Of a stretch of 34,514 nucleotides of DNA, positions 1 to 8,400 are shown piece by piece. The stretch comes from a virus. How positions within the stretch are numbered: the stretch's first letter is position 1; the number at the start of each line of letters is the position of its first letter. The position numbers were made by a program, and so were the translations under genes. The notes under the pieces were generated by a model that did not search any database, had not been told where the DNA came from, and saw only the letters and a list, made by a program, of their open reading frames with translations. The stretch is taken from positions 1 through 34,514 of IMG/VR virus record IMGVR_UViG_3300025086_000110, one strand, 5' to 3'.

Positions 1-127
1 TAGTAGTCAGTTTCTTTTAACAAATTATTTCTTTTTGTTCTAAGATTAGCCATAGCTCTATCTTTTGCACCAGCTTCCCAAGCCGCTTCTTCTGCGTCTC
101 TTGCTGCTTCTTCTTCTGCTGTGAGTT
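1..127. repeat. Exact 127-base direct repeat, copy 1 (copy 2 at 33,697-33,823)
   Basis: Every base from 1 to 127 matches 33,697-33,823, and the match breaks at 128/33,824. Together with the 55-base match of 763-817 to 34,460-34,514 it shows that the first 817 bases and last 818 bases are two versions of the same chaperone-plus-fibre segment. See the finding on contig ends. Confidence 0.95.
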
Positions 128-164
128 GAACTCTCTCACCATTTACCATTTTATATCTTGGCAT
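1..164 (-). CDS. Tail-assembly chaperone-like protein, 5' part, cut by the window edge
   Basis: Reads leftward from ATG at 164-162, with a strong ribosome site (AGGAGA) just upstream, and runs off the window after 54 codons, so only the N-terminal half is present. It begins MPRYKMVNGERVQLTAEEEA and is nearly the same protein as the complete 99-aa gene at 33,564-33,863. From base 1 to 127 the DNA is identical to 33,697-33,823; differences are confined to the first 12 or so codons. The full-length relative has the R-N-x-L-L-x-E-T-D-Y and Y-R-x-x-L-R-D-L-P motifs of short tail-assembly chaperones that accompany fibre genes. It follows fibre gene 202-810 by 37 bases and should be co-transcribed with it. 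Truncation is most likely an effect of where the contig starts and not a broken gene. Confidence 0.8.
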   Translation of the reverse strand, partial: MPRYKMVNGERVQLTAEEEAARDAEEAAWEAGAKDRAMANLRTKRNNLLKETDY

Positions 165-201
165 ATTGTTCTCCTTGTGTTTGTGTTAGTATCATAATTA
201 T

Positions 202-810
202 TTATAGAACTCCATACATATCTATCGTGCCTGAATCTATATTTCCTGTTGTTAGTTTAAATTGTATAGCATTAATTGCACTTGTAGTATTGAAATATCC
301 AGCACTATAATTGTTTTGTTGATATGGTCCATCAGCAACGTGGTCTGTGTTAGATATATAATGTTTTACGAATGTAGTAGATGATGGTTCAAATAAATGT
401 AAGTAACCTGACACCGAAGCATCAGAAGCACTAGCTTCCATATTATCTCCTGTAAGATAAATAAAGTCGGTTGATTGTGCGTGGTCTCTACCTGTATTAT
501 AAGTTACAATAGCTTCTCCATCATTTTCTTGGTGTGAGGCATAAAAAAATGTTGTTGTAGCAGTTACACCATAACTACTTCCACCATTTGTAGATGTTTG
601 GAATTGTAAATTAGAATTTGAAGCTGGGTGTAAATTATTGAAAACAAATATATATTCTTTATGAGTGCTAGTAAGACCTGATGTAATGCTTAAACTTGAT
701 GATGAGCTAGCTGTTGACCTTGATATAAAAACTAAATTACCAAGTCCTGTTATGCTACCAAATGCTGTTGCATCTTTTACTGCTCTGTTATTTAATTTAA
801 TTATACTCAT
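202..810 (-). CDS. Tail-fibre tip paralogue A (202 aa)
   Basis: A Ser/Thr/Asn-rich protein of the kind found at the tips of phage fibres. It has a short conserved start (MSIIKLNNRAVKDATA), then the family core: Y-I-F-x-F-N-N-x-H near residues 53-61, a variable middle (about 62-125), G-Y-L-H-L-F-E-P-S-S-x-T-F-V-K around 134-148, and a C-terminal T-G-N-I-D-S-G-T-I-x-M-Y-G-V. The same core recurs in 33,899-34,507, 810-1424 and 1411-2013, and more remotely at the C-termini of 2023-3114 and 3114-3854. The start ATG overlaps the stop of the upstream gene (TAATG at 812-808), so translation is probably coupled. It lacks the N-terminal attachment domains of its longer relatives. Receptor contact is inferred from composition and position; no catalytic motif is visible. 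Confidence 0.85.
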   Translation of the reverse strand: MSIIKLNNRAVKDATAFGSITGLGNLVFISRSTASSSSSLSITSGLTSTHKEYIFVFNNLHPASNSNLQFQTSTNGGSSYGVTATTTFFYASHQENDGEAIVTYNTGRDHAQSTDFIYLTGDNMEASASDASVSGYLHLFEPSSTTFVKHYISNTDHVADGPYQQNNYSAGYFNTTSAINAIQFKLTTGNIDSGTIDMYGVL

Positions 811-817
811 TATGATT
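763..817. repeat. Exact 55-base repeat, matching the last 55 bases of the window
   Basis: Bases 763-817 equal 34,460-34,514. They encode the first 16 residues of fibre paralogues A and B and the few bases before the start. The match begins just after two differing bases (762 versus 34,459) and continues exactly to the window end. Confidence 0.95.
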
Positions 818-1424
818 TACTCAATCCGTACATTTTAATTACTCCACTTTCTATGTCACCGCTTGTAAATTTAAAGTCTACACCATCAATAGCGGCAGTA
901 ACATTGCAATATCCAGCTACAAAATAATTACCTGTTGCGTCCCAACTCATTGCTGAATTAGTTTTTGCTATAAAATGCTTCACAAACGTATCGCTTGATG
1001 GTGAAAATAAAAATAAATCACCACAAAGAGATTGATCGTTGTCTGCACCTGATGTTGAGCCGTCCATTAATCTTTGATAACCTGTTCCTTGTGCTAAGTC
1101 ACCATCTGTTTTATAACTTCCACCAGCTTCACTATCATTTTCTGAGTGATAATAATAAACTGCTGTCGTTGTTTTAGTTGCATCAAAAGCAGATGACCCA
1201 TCTCTAAAATTTACTGTAAATTCAGAACCATCAGTTGCACCATGAATATTTATAAACTTAAATAAATAAGTATCGTATGTGCTATCAATATTAGAAGTAA
1301 AAGATGATGACGATACTCCTGATGTAATTGTGTTTGTTGTAATTAAATTTAAACCACCAGCTGGTAAGCTACCTAAAGCAGTTACACTTGAAATTGAATT
1401 GTTATTGTATTTAACTAACGCCAT
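810..1424 (-). CDS. Tail-fibre tip paralogue C (204 aa)
   Basis: Member of the same fibre-tip family, starting MALVKYNNNSISSVTALGS, with the core motifs Y-L-F-K-F-I-N-I-H, a variable middle, G-D-L-F-L-F-S-P-S-S-D-T-F-V-K-H-F-I-A, A-G-Y-C-N-V-T-A-A-I and S-G-D-I-E-S-G-V-I-K-M-Y-G. The start lies 14 bases inside the end of the upstream gene (1411-2013), and its own stop overlaps the ATG of 202-810, so three family members are packed with no gaps. It is Ser/Thr/Asp-rich with no transmembrane or signal segment, as expected for a structural tip. A role in receptor binding is inference from family position after the fibre base protein. Confidence 0.85.
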   Translation of the reverse strand: MALVKYNNNSISSVTALGSLPAGGLNLITTNTITSGVSSSSFTSNIDSTYDTYLFKFINIHGATDGSEFTVNFRDGSSAFDATKTTTAVYYYHSENDSEAGGSYKTDGDLAQGTGYQRLMDGSTSGADNDQSLCGDLFLFSPSSDTFVKHFIAKTNSAMSWDATGNYFVAGYCNVTAAIDGVDFKFTSGDIESGVIKMYGLSKS

Positions 1425-2013
1425 ATAATTTTATAACTCCACTATCCATAGTTCCTGAACTTAATTTAAATTGTACTGCGTTTACTGCACTTGTTGTATT
1501 TCCATAACCAGCGGAAAAATAATTTCCTGAGTATGCTGTTGGAAATTGTGTGTTAGCAGTTGCAATAAAATGTTTTACAAATGTTGTGTTGCTAGGGTCA
1601 AAAAGATGTAAAAATCCTGATGTAGAACCATCATCTACATTATCAATATCATAAGAAATATCTTGAAACCCTGTGCCTTGTGCTATATCACGACCAGCTT
1701 CATATCCCAAAGCTGGTGAGCCACCGCTTTCTGCGTTATAAGCTAAAAATGCAGTTGTTGTTTTTGTTACATTATAATTAGACCCACCATCAATTGACAT
1801 ATTGAAAGTTAAAGGTGCATCTGCTGATGAATGTATATTAATAAACTTAAAAATATATTCTTTGTAAGTACTGTCTATCCCGCTTGTAAAAGATAATGTT
1901 GAACTACTACTAGCTGTCTGTGTAGATATTAAATTTAATCCACCACCTGATATTGAAGCTGGTAAAGCTGTTATTGATGATAAGGAATTGTTGTTGCAAA
2001 AATTAAGAGCCAT
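1411..2013 (-). CDS. Tail-fibre tip paralogue D (200 aa)
   Basis: Starts MALNFCNNNSLSSITALPAS and carries the full family core: Y-K-E-Y-I-F-K-F-I-N-I-H, then a variable stretch with F-N-M-S-I-D-G-G-S-N-Y, then S-G-F-L-H-L-F-D-P-S-N-T-T-F-V-K-H-F-I-A, A-G-Y-G-N-T-T-S-A-V-N-A-V-Q-F-K and S-G-V-I-K-L-Y-G-V. Among the stand-alone members it looks closest to the consensus. An AGGAGT ribosome site lies just upstream of the ATG. Nine bases separate it from the longer fibre gene 2023-3114. It is probably a late virion or fibre-assembly gene; the exact attachment partner cannot be read from the sequence because the N-terminal adaptor is only about 15 residues. Confidence 0.85.
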   Translation of the reverse strand: MALNFCNNNSLSSITALPASISGGGLNLISTQTASSSSTLSFTSGIDSTYKEYIFKFINIHSSADAPLTFNMSIDGGSNYNVTKTTTAFLAYNAESGGSPALGYEAGRDIAQGTGFQDISYDIDNVDDGSTSGFLHLFDPSNTTFVKHFIATANTQFPTAYSGNYFSAGYGNTTSAVNAVQFKLSSGTMDSGVIKLYGVS

Positions 2014-2022
2014 TTTTTACTC

Positions 2023-3114
2023 CTAAGTTATTCCAAAAATTTTAAATCTACCTGATGCTATATTGCCTGTTGAAACAGTAAATTGAACTGCATTTAGTGC
2101 TGATGTAGAACCCATAAAAGAACCACCAAGAATATTTTGATGTGCGTAAGTATTAGTTTCGTGGTACTGAACTCTACCTATTATAAGTTTATGATTATTT
2201 GTGCCTAACATATCAAAAATAGTTACAAATCCTGATGTATTTTCACCTGAGGCATTTCCCATATTAGCTGGTGTAAGTTCAAATGAACTTCCGCCTGTAT
2301 TTGTATTTGTGCTAAAAGTTGTGGTATCTACTCGCAAACCAAAATTATTTCTTGCATAGTTATTTGTTTCAAAACTTGACCCATTATCATCTGATACTCT
2401 CATAAACATTAAAGTATTATCTGATCCTGTTCGCATATTTGACCAAGTAAAATGATAGTCTCTATAAGCTGAGGTGATGTAAGTATTATTAAATTCAACA
2501 GATGAAGAACTACTTGCATCTATTGTATGTAATAAAGTTTTTTGTCCACCACCAGCATCTGCAAAGTCTAATTGTCCTATTCCTGTTGTTCCTGAACCTG
2601 ATACAGATGCAACTCTTAAAAATTTTTCTGCTGTTACATTTCCTGTTGGAAATTTAAGTGTGTATGATTGATTAGCTGAATGTGCTGGAGATTGTAATTT
2701 TATTCCGTGTGAGTTCTGTTCACAATTTAATTGTAAAGCACCAGCAGTTGTTCCGTCTCCTTTTATTTGTAATCCAGCCGCAGAAGAAGTTGTTGTAAAG
2801 TTTGTTTTAGCATTTGTTACTGTGGCATCTGATGGTGTTCCAATGTCATTAACATTACCAAGTAATAAAATAAAATCTATAACATCACCTGTTGCTAAGT
2901 TTGATGCAAAAGTAATTGTTGAACCTGATATTGTAAAAGAACTTCCTGGTTTTTGTAATACACCATTAAGAGATACAAGCATATGATTTGCAGACTCAGG
3001 TGATACGTTTGCAGATGATACTTGCATAGTGTAAGCCGCTTGACCATTGACTACACTAATTGCATCACAAACTTGAAAGTTACCTGATATTGGTGGGTTG
3101 CCTATATATGCCAT
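2023..3114 (-). CDS. Tail fibre protein with N-terminal adaptor and paralogous tip (363 aa)
   Basis: Residues 1-100 form an adaptor of a type common in marine phage fibres (MAYIGNPPISGNFQVCDAIS, then V-L-Q-K-P-G-S-S-F-T-I-S-G and G-D-V-I-D-F-I). A middle section (about 105-190) is rich in short Thr/Ala/Gly segments with I-K-G-D-G-T-T-A-G-A-L-Q-L-N. The C-terminal third (from about 195) is a divergent copy of the fibre-tip core: Y-R-D-Y-H-F-T-W-S-N-M, S-G-F-V-T-I-F-D, A-L-N-A-V-Q-F and S-T-G-N-I-A-S-G-R-F-K-I-F-G. Its start overlaps the last base of the gene before it (3114). So one tip family is carried here on a long adaptor, while three downstream genes are tips alone. Confidence 0.85.
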   Translation of the reverse strand: MAYIGNPPISGNFQVCDAISVVNGQAAYTMQVSSANVSPESANHMLVSLNGVLQKPGSSFTISGSTITFASNLATGDVIDFILLLGNVNDIGTPSDATVTNAKTNFTTTSSAAGLQIKGDGTTAGALQLNCEQNSHGIKLQSPAHSANQSYTLKFPTGNVTAEKFLRVASVSGSGTTGIGQLDFADAGGGQKTLLHTIDASSSSSVEFNNTYITSAYRDYHFTWSNMRTGSDNTLMFMRVSDDNGSSFETNNYARNNFGLRVDTTTFSTNTNTGGSSFELTPANMGNASGENTSGFVTIFDMLGTNNHKLIIGRVQYHETNTYAHQNILGGSFMGSTSALNAVQFTVSTGNIASGRFKIFGIT

Positions 3115-3854
3115 TAACTATGTTTCCTCCCATATAACGAAAATTTACCTGATGATATATTACCTGATGATAAAAAAAATCTCATACCAGTTTGATTATA
3201 ATCAGATCCTACTCCGTGATTACTATAGCCAGCACCAGTTACCACACCAGCTTCACCAGCCGCATTAGAATATCCTGTTTTATAATGAACCCAAGTCCAG
3301 TCAGCTGTGTTATGTGGATTGAAAAGAGTTACTTCTGAATGTGCCGCTTCTTGTGAAGCATTACCAATTGCTCTACTTAAACGTATTTTATCATCTGAAC
3401 CTGAACTATCTGTTGATTTATCGCCAGTATCTCTACCAACAAGTGTCCATTGATAAACATTGTTTGCTGCTATATCAGAACCACCTGATGCTGCTTCAAA
3501 AAATCTAAGATCAAGTACAGCACTATCTGTTGCAACGTGCAGATCATCAATGACAACACAAAAATCAGTAAAATCTGATGATAAACTTGTAAAATCAACT
3601 TGTGCTACTGCACTTGATACAGTAGTTTGAGAAATAAAAGTCCACATACCACCACCTTTTAAATGAGAAAAATCTACTCTCTTTAAAGTTCCAGCATCTG
3701 AAACTAATAACTCATCTGTGTCTGCTGGTGTTGCACCTAAAGCAGTAAATCCTGAAATTGCTGTATCACCTATTTTATCTGCTGTTACTACATCATCAGC
3801 TAGGTCGCTTGATGTAACAACTTTCGGTGCTGGTTGTTGTCCTATATAACCCAC
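3114..3854 (-). CDS. Tail fibre protein with a different adaptor and paralogous tip (246 aa)
   Basis: The N-terminus (MGYIGQQPAPKVVTSSDLAD, followed by D-V-V-T-A-D-K-I-G-D-T-A-I) is a segment often seen in marine phage fibres. A short linker (S-D-A-G-T-L-K-R-V-D-F) leads to a C-terminal domain from about residue 70 that is the most remote copy of the fibre-tip core, ending S-S-G-N-I-S-S-G-K-F-S-L-Y-G-R. The ATG is preceded by AGGAGT. It lies directly after the conserved 121-aa structural gene and shares one base with the next fibre gene. Swapping of tips between adaptors is inferred by comparing this protein with 2023-3114. Confidence 0.82.
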   Translation of the reverse strand: MGYIGQQPAPKVVTSSDLADDVVTADKIGDTAISGFTALGATPADTDELLVSDAGTLKRVDFSHLKGGGMWTFISQTTVSSAVAQVDFTSLSSDFTDFCVVIDDLHVATDSAVLDLRFFEAASGGSDIAANNVYQWTLVGRDTGDKSTDSSGSDDKIRLSRAIGNASQEAAHSEVTLFNPHNTADWTWVHYKTGYSNAAGEAGVVTGAGYSNHGVGSDYNQTGMRFFLSSGNISSGKFSLYGRKHS

Positions 3855-3863
3855 TTAAAACTC

Positions 3864-4229
3864 CTATGTTATTTCCATGACTGACAGTGTGCCTGAAACT
3901 TTATCAGCAACTGAGCAATCGATTTGAATTTTGTCACCAGCTTCTAAAATAACTTTAGAACCTGATAAAATTTCTAATGAACTTCCTGTTGGTATGGTTA
4001 CATCCTTGACTAAAAAAGATGTTCCATTAGCAACATTGTTTGCACCACCTCTATTTGCTGTTGTACTAACGTGTTCTACTTCAACTGTTACTGCTGCTGT
4101 ATGAATGTTAGCTAATACAAGACCAAGAACTACAGTTGTTGTACTTCCTGCTGCTGTGTACATCACGTAAGGTGTTCCAGCTGAAGCTGGTTCTGCTGCG
4201 AAGTTGATTGCTTTAAAAGTATTTGCCAT
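3864..4229 (-). CDS. Conserved virion-associated protein (121 aa)
   Basis: A small beta-rich protein of a type I recall from many marine phages next to fibre genes. It has V-V-L-G-L-V-L-A-N-I-H near residues 33-43 and a C-terminal G-S-K-V-I-L-E-A-G-D-K-I-Q-I followed by L-S-V-M-E-I-T. The L-E-x-G-D-x-I element suggests a jelly-roll-like or Ig-like strand pattern. A strong ribosome site (GAGGAGATATAA) precedes the ATG. It sits between the fibre base and the fibre-tip array, so a tail or fibre structural role is likely, but no precise function can be assigned. Confidence 0.75.
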   Translation of the reverse strand: MANTFKAINFAAEPASAGTPYVMYTAAGSTTTVVLGLVLANIHTAAVTVEVEHVSTTANRGGANNVANGTSFLVKDVTIPTGSSLEILSGSKVILEAGDKIQIDCSVADKVSGTLSVMEIT

Positions 4230-4254
4230 TTATATCTCCTCTATCCTTTTACTC

Positions 4255-5460
4255 TTATCCTAATGCTATTGCAAGAGCTGTTGGATCGTCAGTTACAGCT
4301 ATGGTTACTGTATCTGTTGCACTACCTGTCGTGGTAATACCTGATCCTGCAGCGATTGTTAGTGTGTTTCCGTTTGAAATAGTTTGACTTGAACCGCTTG
4401 ACCCTGCAACAGTAAAGCTCGTCATACCACTATCTATTTCTACAAAAGAACTTCCGTTAAATACACGAAGTCTATTCGTGCTAGTATTAAAATATAAATC
4501 ACCTGTGGTTAAGGCATCACCATCATTGTCTACTGATGGGTCTGAAGATTTTGATCCTAAATAAGTATCATCAAAAGCATCAGCACTCGCTGCCGCTGCT
4601 GTGGCACTAGCTGCTGCTGCAGTTGCAGAACTCGCTGCATTAGTTGCTTGTGTCGATGCAGTGGATGCAGATGTAGAAGCATTGGATGCTTGAGTGGATG
4701 CTGAAGAAGCTGAACTTGCTGCGGCTGTAGCCGAACTAGCTGCTGCGGTTGCAGATGTAGCCGCTTCACTAGCTTTTGTCGTTGCTGTAGCAGCATCGAC
4801 TAATAAATCATATTTTGATGCGTTGGCATTTGTTGTTAATGGTTCTGAGCCTGAAGATGTATGAGCTGTATTAATCATGAAGATATTGTTTGTCGATGTA
4901 TCTTTAACAATATCTCTTACAACATAAGCTGTACCAGCAGACCAATTACCTTTGTTAGCACCAATTTCTGATGTAACATTTAATTCACCTGCACTATCAA
5001 ATCCTAAAACTTTACCAGCTCTATCTGTTGCAGAGTTTGTAAACTCTGTTGAGGTCATCGTGTTTGTTCTTGATAATTTAATCGATCTATCTAACTCTTC
5101 TTGAACTTGTTGAAGAGTCATCATAGCACGATCCAAACCCTCTTCGTGTGATTCCGCAGGGAATGGATCATTGGCGATATAATCAATCGCCTGTGTTTGC
5201 GGAACTGCTCTTCTCAACACAACTGTTTCACCTGAAGCAGGTATATTTCCTGATGTGAAAGTAACGCTTCCACCATTTGAGTTTCCTGCACCAGCCACTG
5301 TATAATGCGTGGTGATTGTTTTAACAGTCTCAATGCCTGTTGATGATCTTATGATAACCTGTAAGTCAGAGTCCGCAAAAATTTTAAATGTATAATTAAA
5401 GGCAGTTGTTGAGCCATTGCCTGAATATGAATTTTTTACTGTAACCGAAGATATTGTCAT
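4255..5460 (-). CDS. T7-type tail fibre base protein (401 aa)
   Basis: Residues 1-135 match the N-terminal virion-attachment domain of T7 gp17-like fibres: the Y-S-G-N-G-S-T-T-A-F-N-Y start, V-V-L-R-R-A-V-P-Q-T-Q, D-Y-I-A-N-D-P-F-P-A-E-S-H-E-x-x-L-D and a helical T-L-Q-Q-V-Q-E-E-L-D-R-S. Residues 215-290 are an almost pure Ala/Ser/Thr stretch with regular small-residue spacing, a predicted triple coiled coil. Residues 300-345 hold a short domain with G-D-L-Y-F-N-T-S-T-N-R-L-R-V-F. It ends without a receptor-binding domain, which fits a base to which separately encoded tips attach. It shares its ATG base with the stop of the 1155-aa protein. Confidence 0.9.
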   Translation of the reverse strand: MTISSVTVKNSYSGNGSTTAFNYTFKIFADSDLQVIIRSSTGIETVKTITTHYTVAGAGNSNGGSVTFTSGNIPASGETVVLRRAVPQTQAIDYIANDPFPAESHEEGLDRAMMTLQQVQEELDRSIKLSRTNTMTSTEFTNSATDRAGKVLGFDSAGELNVTSEIGANKGNWSAGTAYVVRDIVKDTSTNNIFMINTAHTSSGSEPLTTNANASKYDLLVDAATATTKASEAATSATAAASSATAAASSASSASTQASNASTSASTASTQATNAASSATAAAASATAAAASADAFDDTYLGSKSSDPSVDNDGDALTTGDLYFNTSTNRLRVFNGSSFVEIDSGMTSFTVAGSSGSSQTISNGNTLTIAAGSGITTTGSATDTVTIAVTDDPTALAIALG

Positions 5461-8400
5461 TAATTACCTTTTAATACTTTTATTTTAGTTTTTAAAGCAT
5501 TTTCTACTGCTAGTCTTACTTCAGGATATTCTGCATACATTCTTTTCTCCGCATAATCTTTATATGTTTGATATATCTTTTTAATAGCATATTCTTTTCC
5601 ACCTTCAAAGTCTTGATCTCCATCACTCAAAGATGAATATTTTTTGCCACCAATCCTTATTTCATCATTTATAACCTTTTGTAAAGCCTGTTTTAGTGTT
5701 AAACCTCTGAATTTTCCTGAAGGAGCTTCTACCTTACCTATATTTTGTACCCAAAACTGATAGGCTGTAGTGTCATTTTTTTTATAAGATAACAAATCAA
5801 CAATTTTTGCTTTAATTTCTCTAGGTTCTGTTAGTCTTACTTTTAAGTTCATAATTTCATATAAAACAGTATCAGATTTAACATCAACTTGTCTTCCTAC
5901 TAAAGATGGTCCTTGTAAAAAAGTAGATAAAGAAGCAAAACCATTTGGATTAAAATATAAAGAATTTGGAGTTCTTTCTATTGGTTCACCTGATAAAACA
6001 TCAATTCTTTTTTCTAAATATTTATTACCTTGTCCAATTTTATCTAATATTTTGTCATTAAATGATCTAACATTATTAACTTCTGTTTGTATATCAAAAG
6101 CACCTGGAAAACCTTGTGATCTAAAAGATGCAAATGGAATAAGATTTCCTACAACATTTCCTGCATATTTTGAAAAATTTTTAGGAGTAGGATTTGCAAC
6201 TAAAGATGCAACGTCTGAAATACCTCTTAAATATGATTTGTTTCCAGCATTTGCCATAACAGATAATATTGCAGAAGCGTAAGCATTTTGTTTATCATTA
6301 TCATTTATGTTATCAAATATATTTTCTTTTATGTCTGCAAGTACACCATAAATATAAAATCTAGGATCAAGTCTTGAATATTGAACATAAGTTATAGTAC
6401 CATCATCATTTTTTCTAGCTATAGAATAAGGTTGCCAACCATTTTGCAACCAAACTCTTTTAATAGAAAAATCTTTTGGACCATTTCCAGTCACAGCAGG
6501 ATAACGATTACCTTGAGCATCCTCTACTTCACCGAAAACTTGATCAGCAGCATAAAGTGTAACTGATGTTCCAATAAACTGTCTACCTAAAACTTCAGCT
6601 CTTGCTCTTCTATCTCCTGATCTCCATAAATCTTGCATTTGTTTTGTAAAAAAACCTGCTATTGGAACTCTATTACCAAAGTGTCTCCAAAGGTTTGTAG
6701 GTGTTCTAATAAATGGCATTAGAAATCTAAACTCTGGAGAAGCATTTAAGAATTTTTGTATTTTATATCCCCAATCTAATTTTGATCCACCTTTTAAATC
6801 ATTAGTGTATGTGCTTTCTCTTGCATATTGTAAAGCGTCAGCAGCAATAGGATTATTTTTTATATTTGCTCTACCATTTTTATCAAAACCACTTTTAAAA
6901 ACACTTTCAACATTTTTTATACCTTCTCTAGAGTATAAAGGTATTCCTAAATCTAAAGTATTTTCAACTGCGTTTGCATACATTCTACCTCTAAAGTTTG
7001 CTTGTTTTAAAAGTTCATCACCTGACATAAGAAGTCTTGTTGGAAGTTCTACAATAGTTCCAAACCAATCTATAGCTTTTCCAGCAAAACCTTGAAATCC
7101 TAAATTTTCTCCACTAATCGGTCTTACAGCTCTACCATTTACAATTTGTAAATTGTCTTGAGTTCTTGAAAGAGGGTCTAGCAAAGCATCGCCTTGTCTC
7201 AATGCTTTTGAAGTTGCTATTACAACATCACCCATTGACATAATCATTCCTTTGTACTGTGCAAAACCTAAAGCAATATTTCTTTTTTCTCCTCTTATAA
7301 TACCACCACTAATTAATTCTATTGGTCTAATAACAGCTTCATATATACCTGATTTAATATTAACTGCATGAGTAAAGACACCTGAAAGTAAAGAGTTAAT
7401 ATACAAAGAGTTAAATACCTCTATACTTCTTTGACCTCTAGTTTTGGCAACACTATCCACTATTTCTTCTATAGAAGATTTTTGCCATTGTGCAGAAAGT
7501 GTAGCAGGATTTTTTGCAAATCTATTTACACTTGCTACCATCTCATCAACATTTAACCTTTTACCTCCAGCTCTTGTAACACTTATGTTTCCAGCTTGAG
7601 TTACTCTCGCTGCACCTCTAATTTGTTCTTTTAAAAAATAAACTGTGTCTCTTAACAAAGTAGATTTCAAAGCAATATCTTTTCTAGCTTCTTCAGTCCA
7701 ATTTTCAAAATTATCACCAAATTCATCTAAATATTTTTTACCAGTTTCTTTTGCATCTATGGCAATTTCTTGAATTATTTTTTTTGTTGCTAACATTCTC
7801 ACTGTTGCTTGTTTTGCTTTTTCTGCATCTTTAGGTAAAGCCTTTATTATTTCATCTTTGTCTCTTGCAAGTATATTTGCTAATTCTTCTGCCTCTGTAT
7901 TTTTTAAAACATCAGATGATAAATATTCTTTTACACTATCATCAAATAAATTTTCTATTTGATCTACGGCTTCAACTACTTCTTGATGATTTTTAAAACC
8001 TCTTACATTTAATATTTTTTTAATAAAACTTTCTGCATCTTTTTTTGCAGTTCTTTCTCCTATCTTTATTTTTTCTAAAATTTTTTCTGTTTTCAAACCA
8101 GGATTATCTTCTGTTAATATTTTTTTTACTCTTTTTGTTTTTTTATTTTTTTTTAAATCTTTGATTGCTTTACCATGTTCATTATATATCTCTTGTTTTT
8201 TATTAAAATCTTGAGTTTTTTTTGCTTTTTTAAACGCTTTTAAACCAAATAATATTTCTAATGGTCCACCAATTAACATTCCTTCTAAAACATTTTTTAA
8301 TCTACCTTCCATTTCAGTATCGTTTTCATCTGTAGCTAAATATTGAGTTACCGCATTATTTAAAACAGGTGAATCAAATTCAACTAACATATCTGACAAT

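Noticed and set aside
4557-4796. Leftward Leu/Gln-rich 79-residue frame
   Set aside because: Frame-shifted reading of the Ala/Ser repeats in the fibre base gene.
4560-4800. Repetitive GC-richer segment as a possible CRISPR or satellite
   Set aside because: It is codon repetition for the Ala/Ser/Thr coiled coil; no regular repeat-spacer pattern exists. No CRISPR array was seen anywhere.
6805-7095. Rightward 96-residue frame within the large internal protein gene
   Set aside because: No ribosome site, opposite a long gene that stays open, and no context for a rightward gene there.
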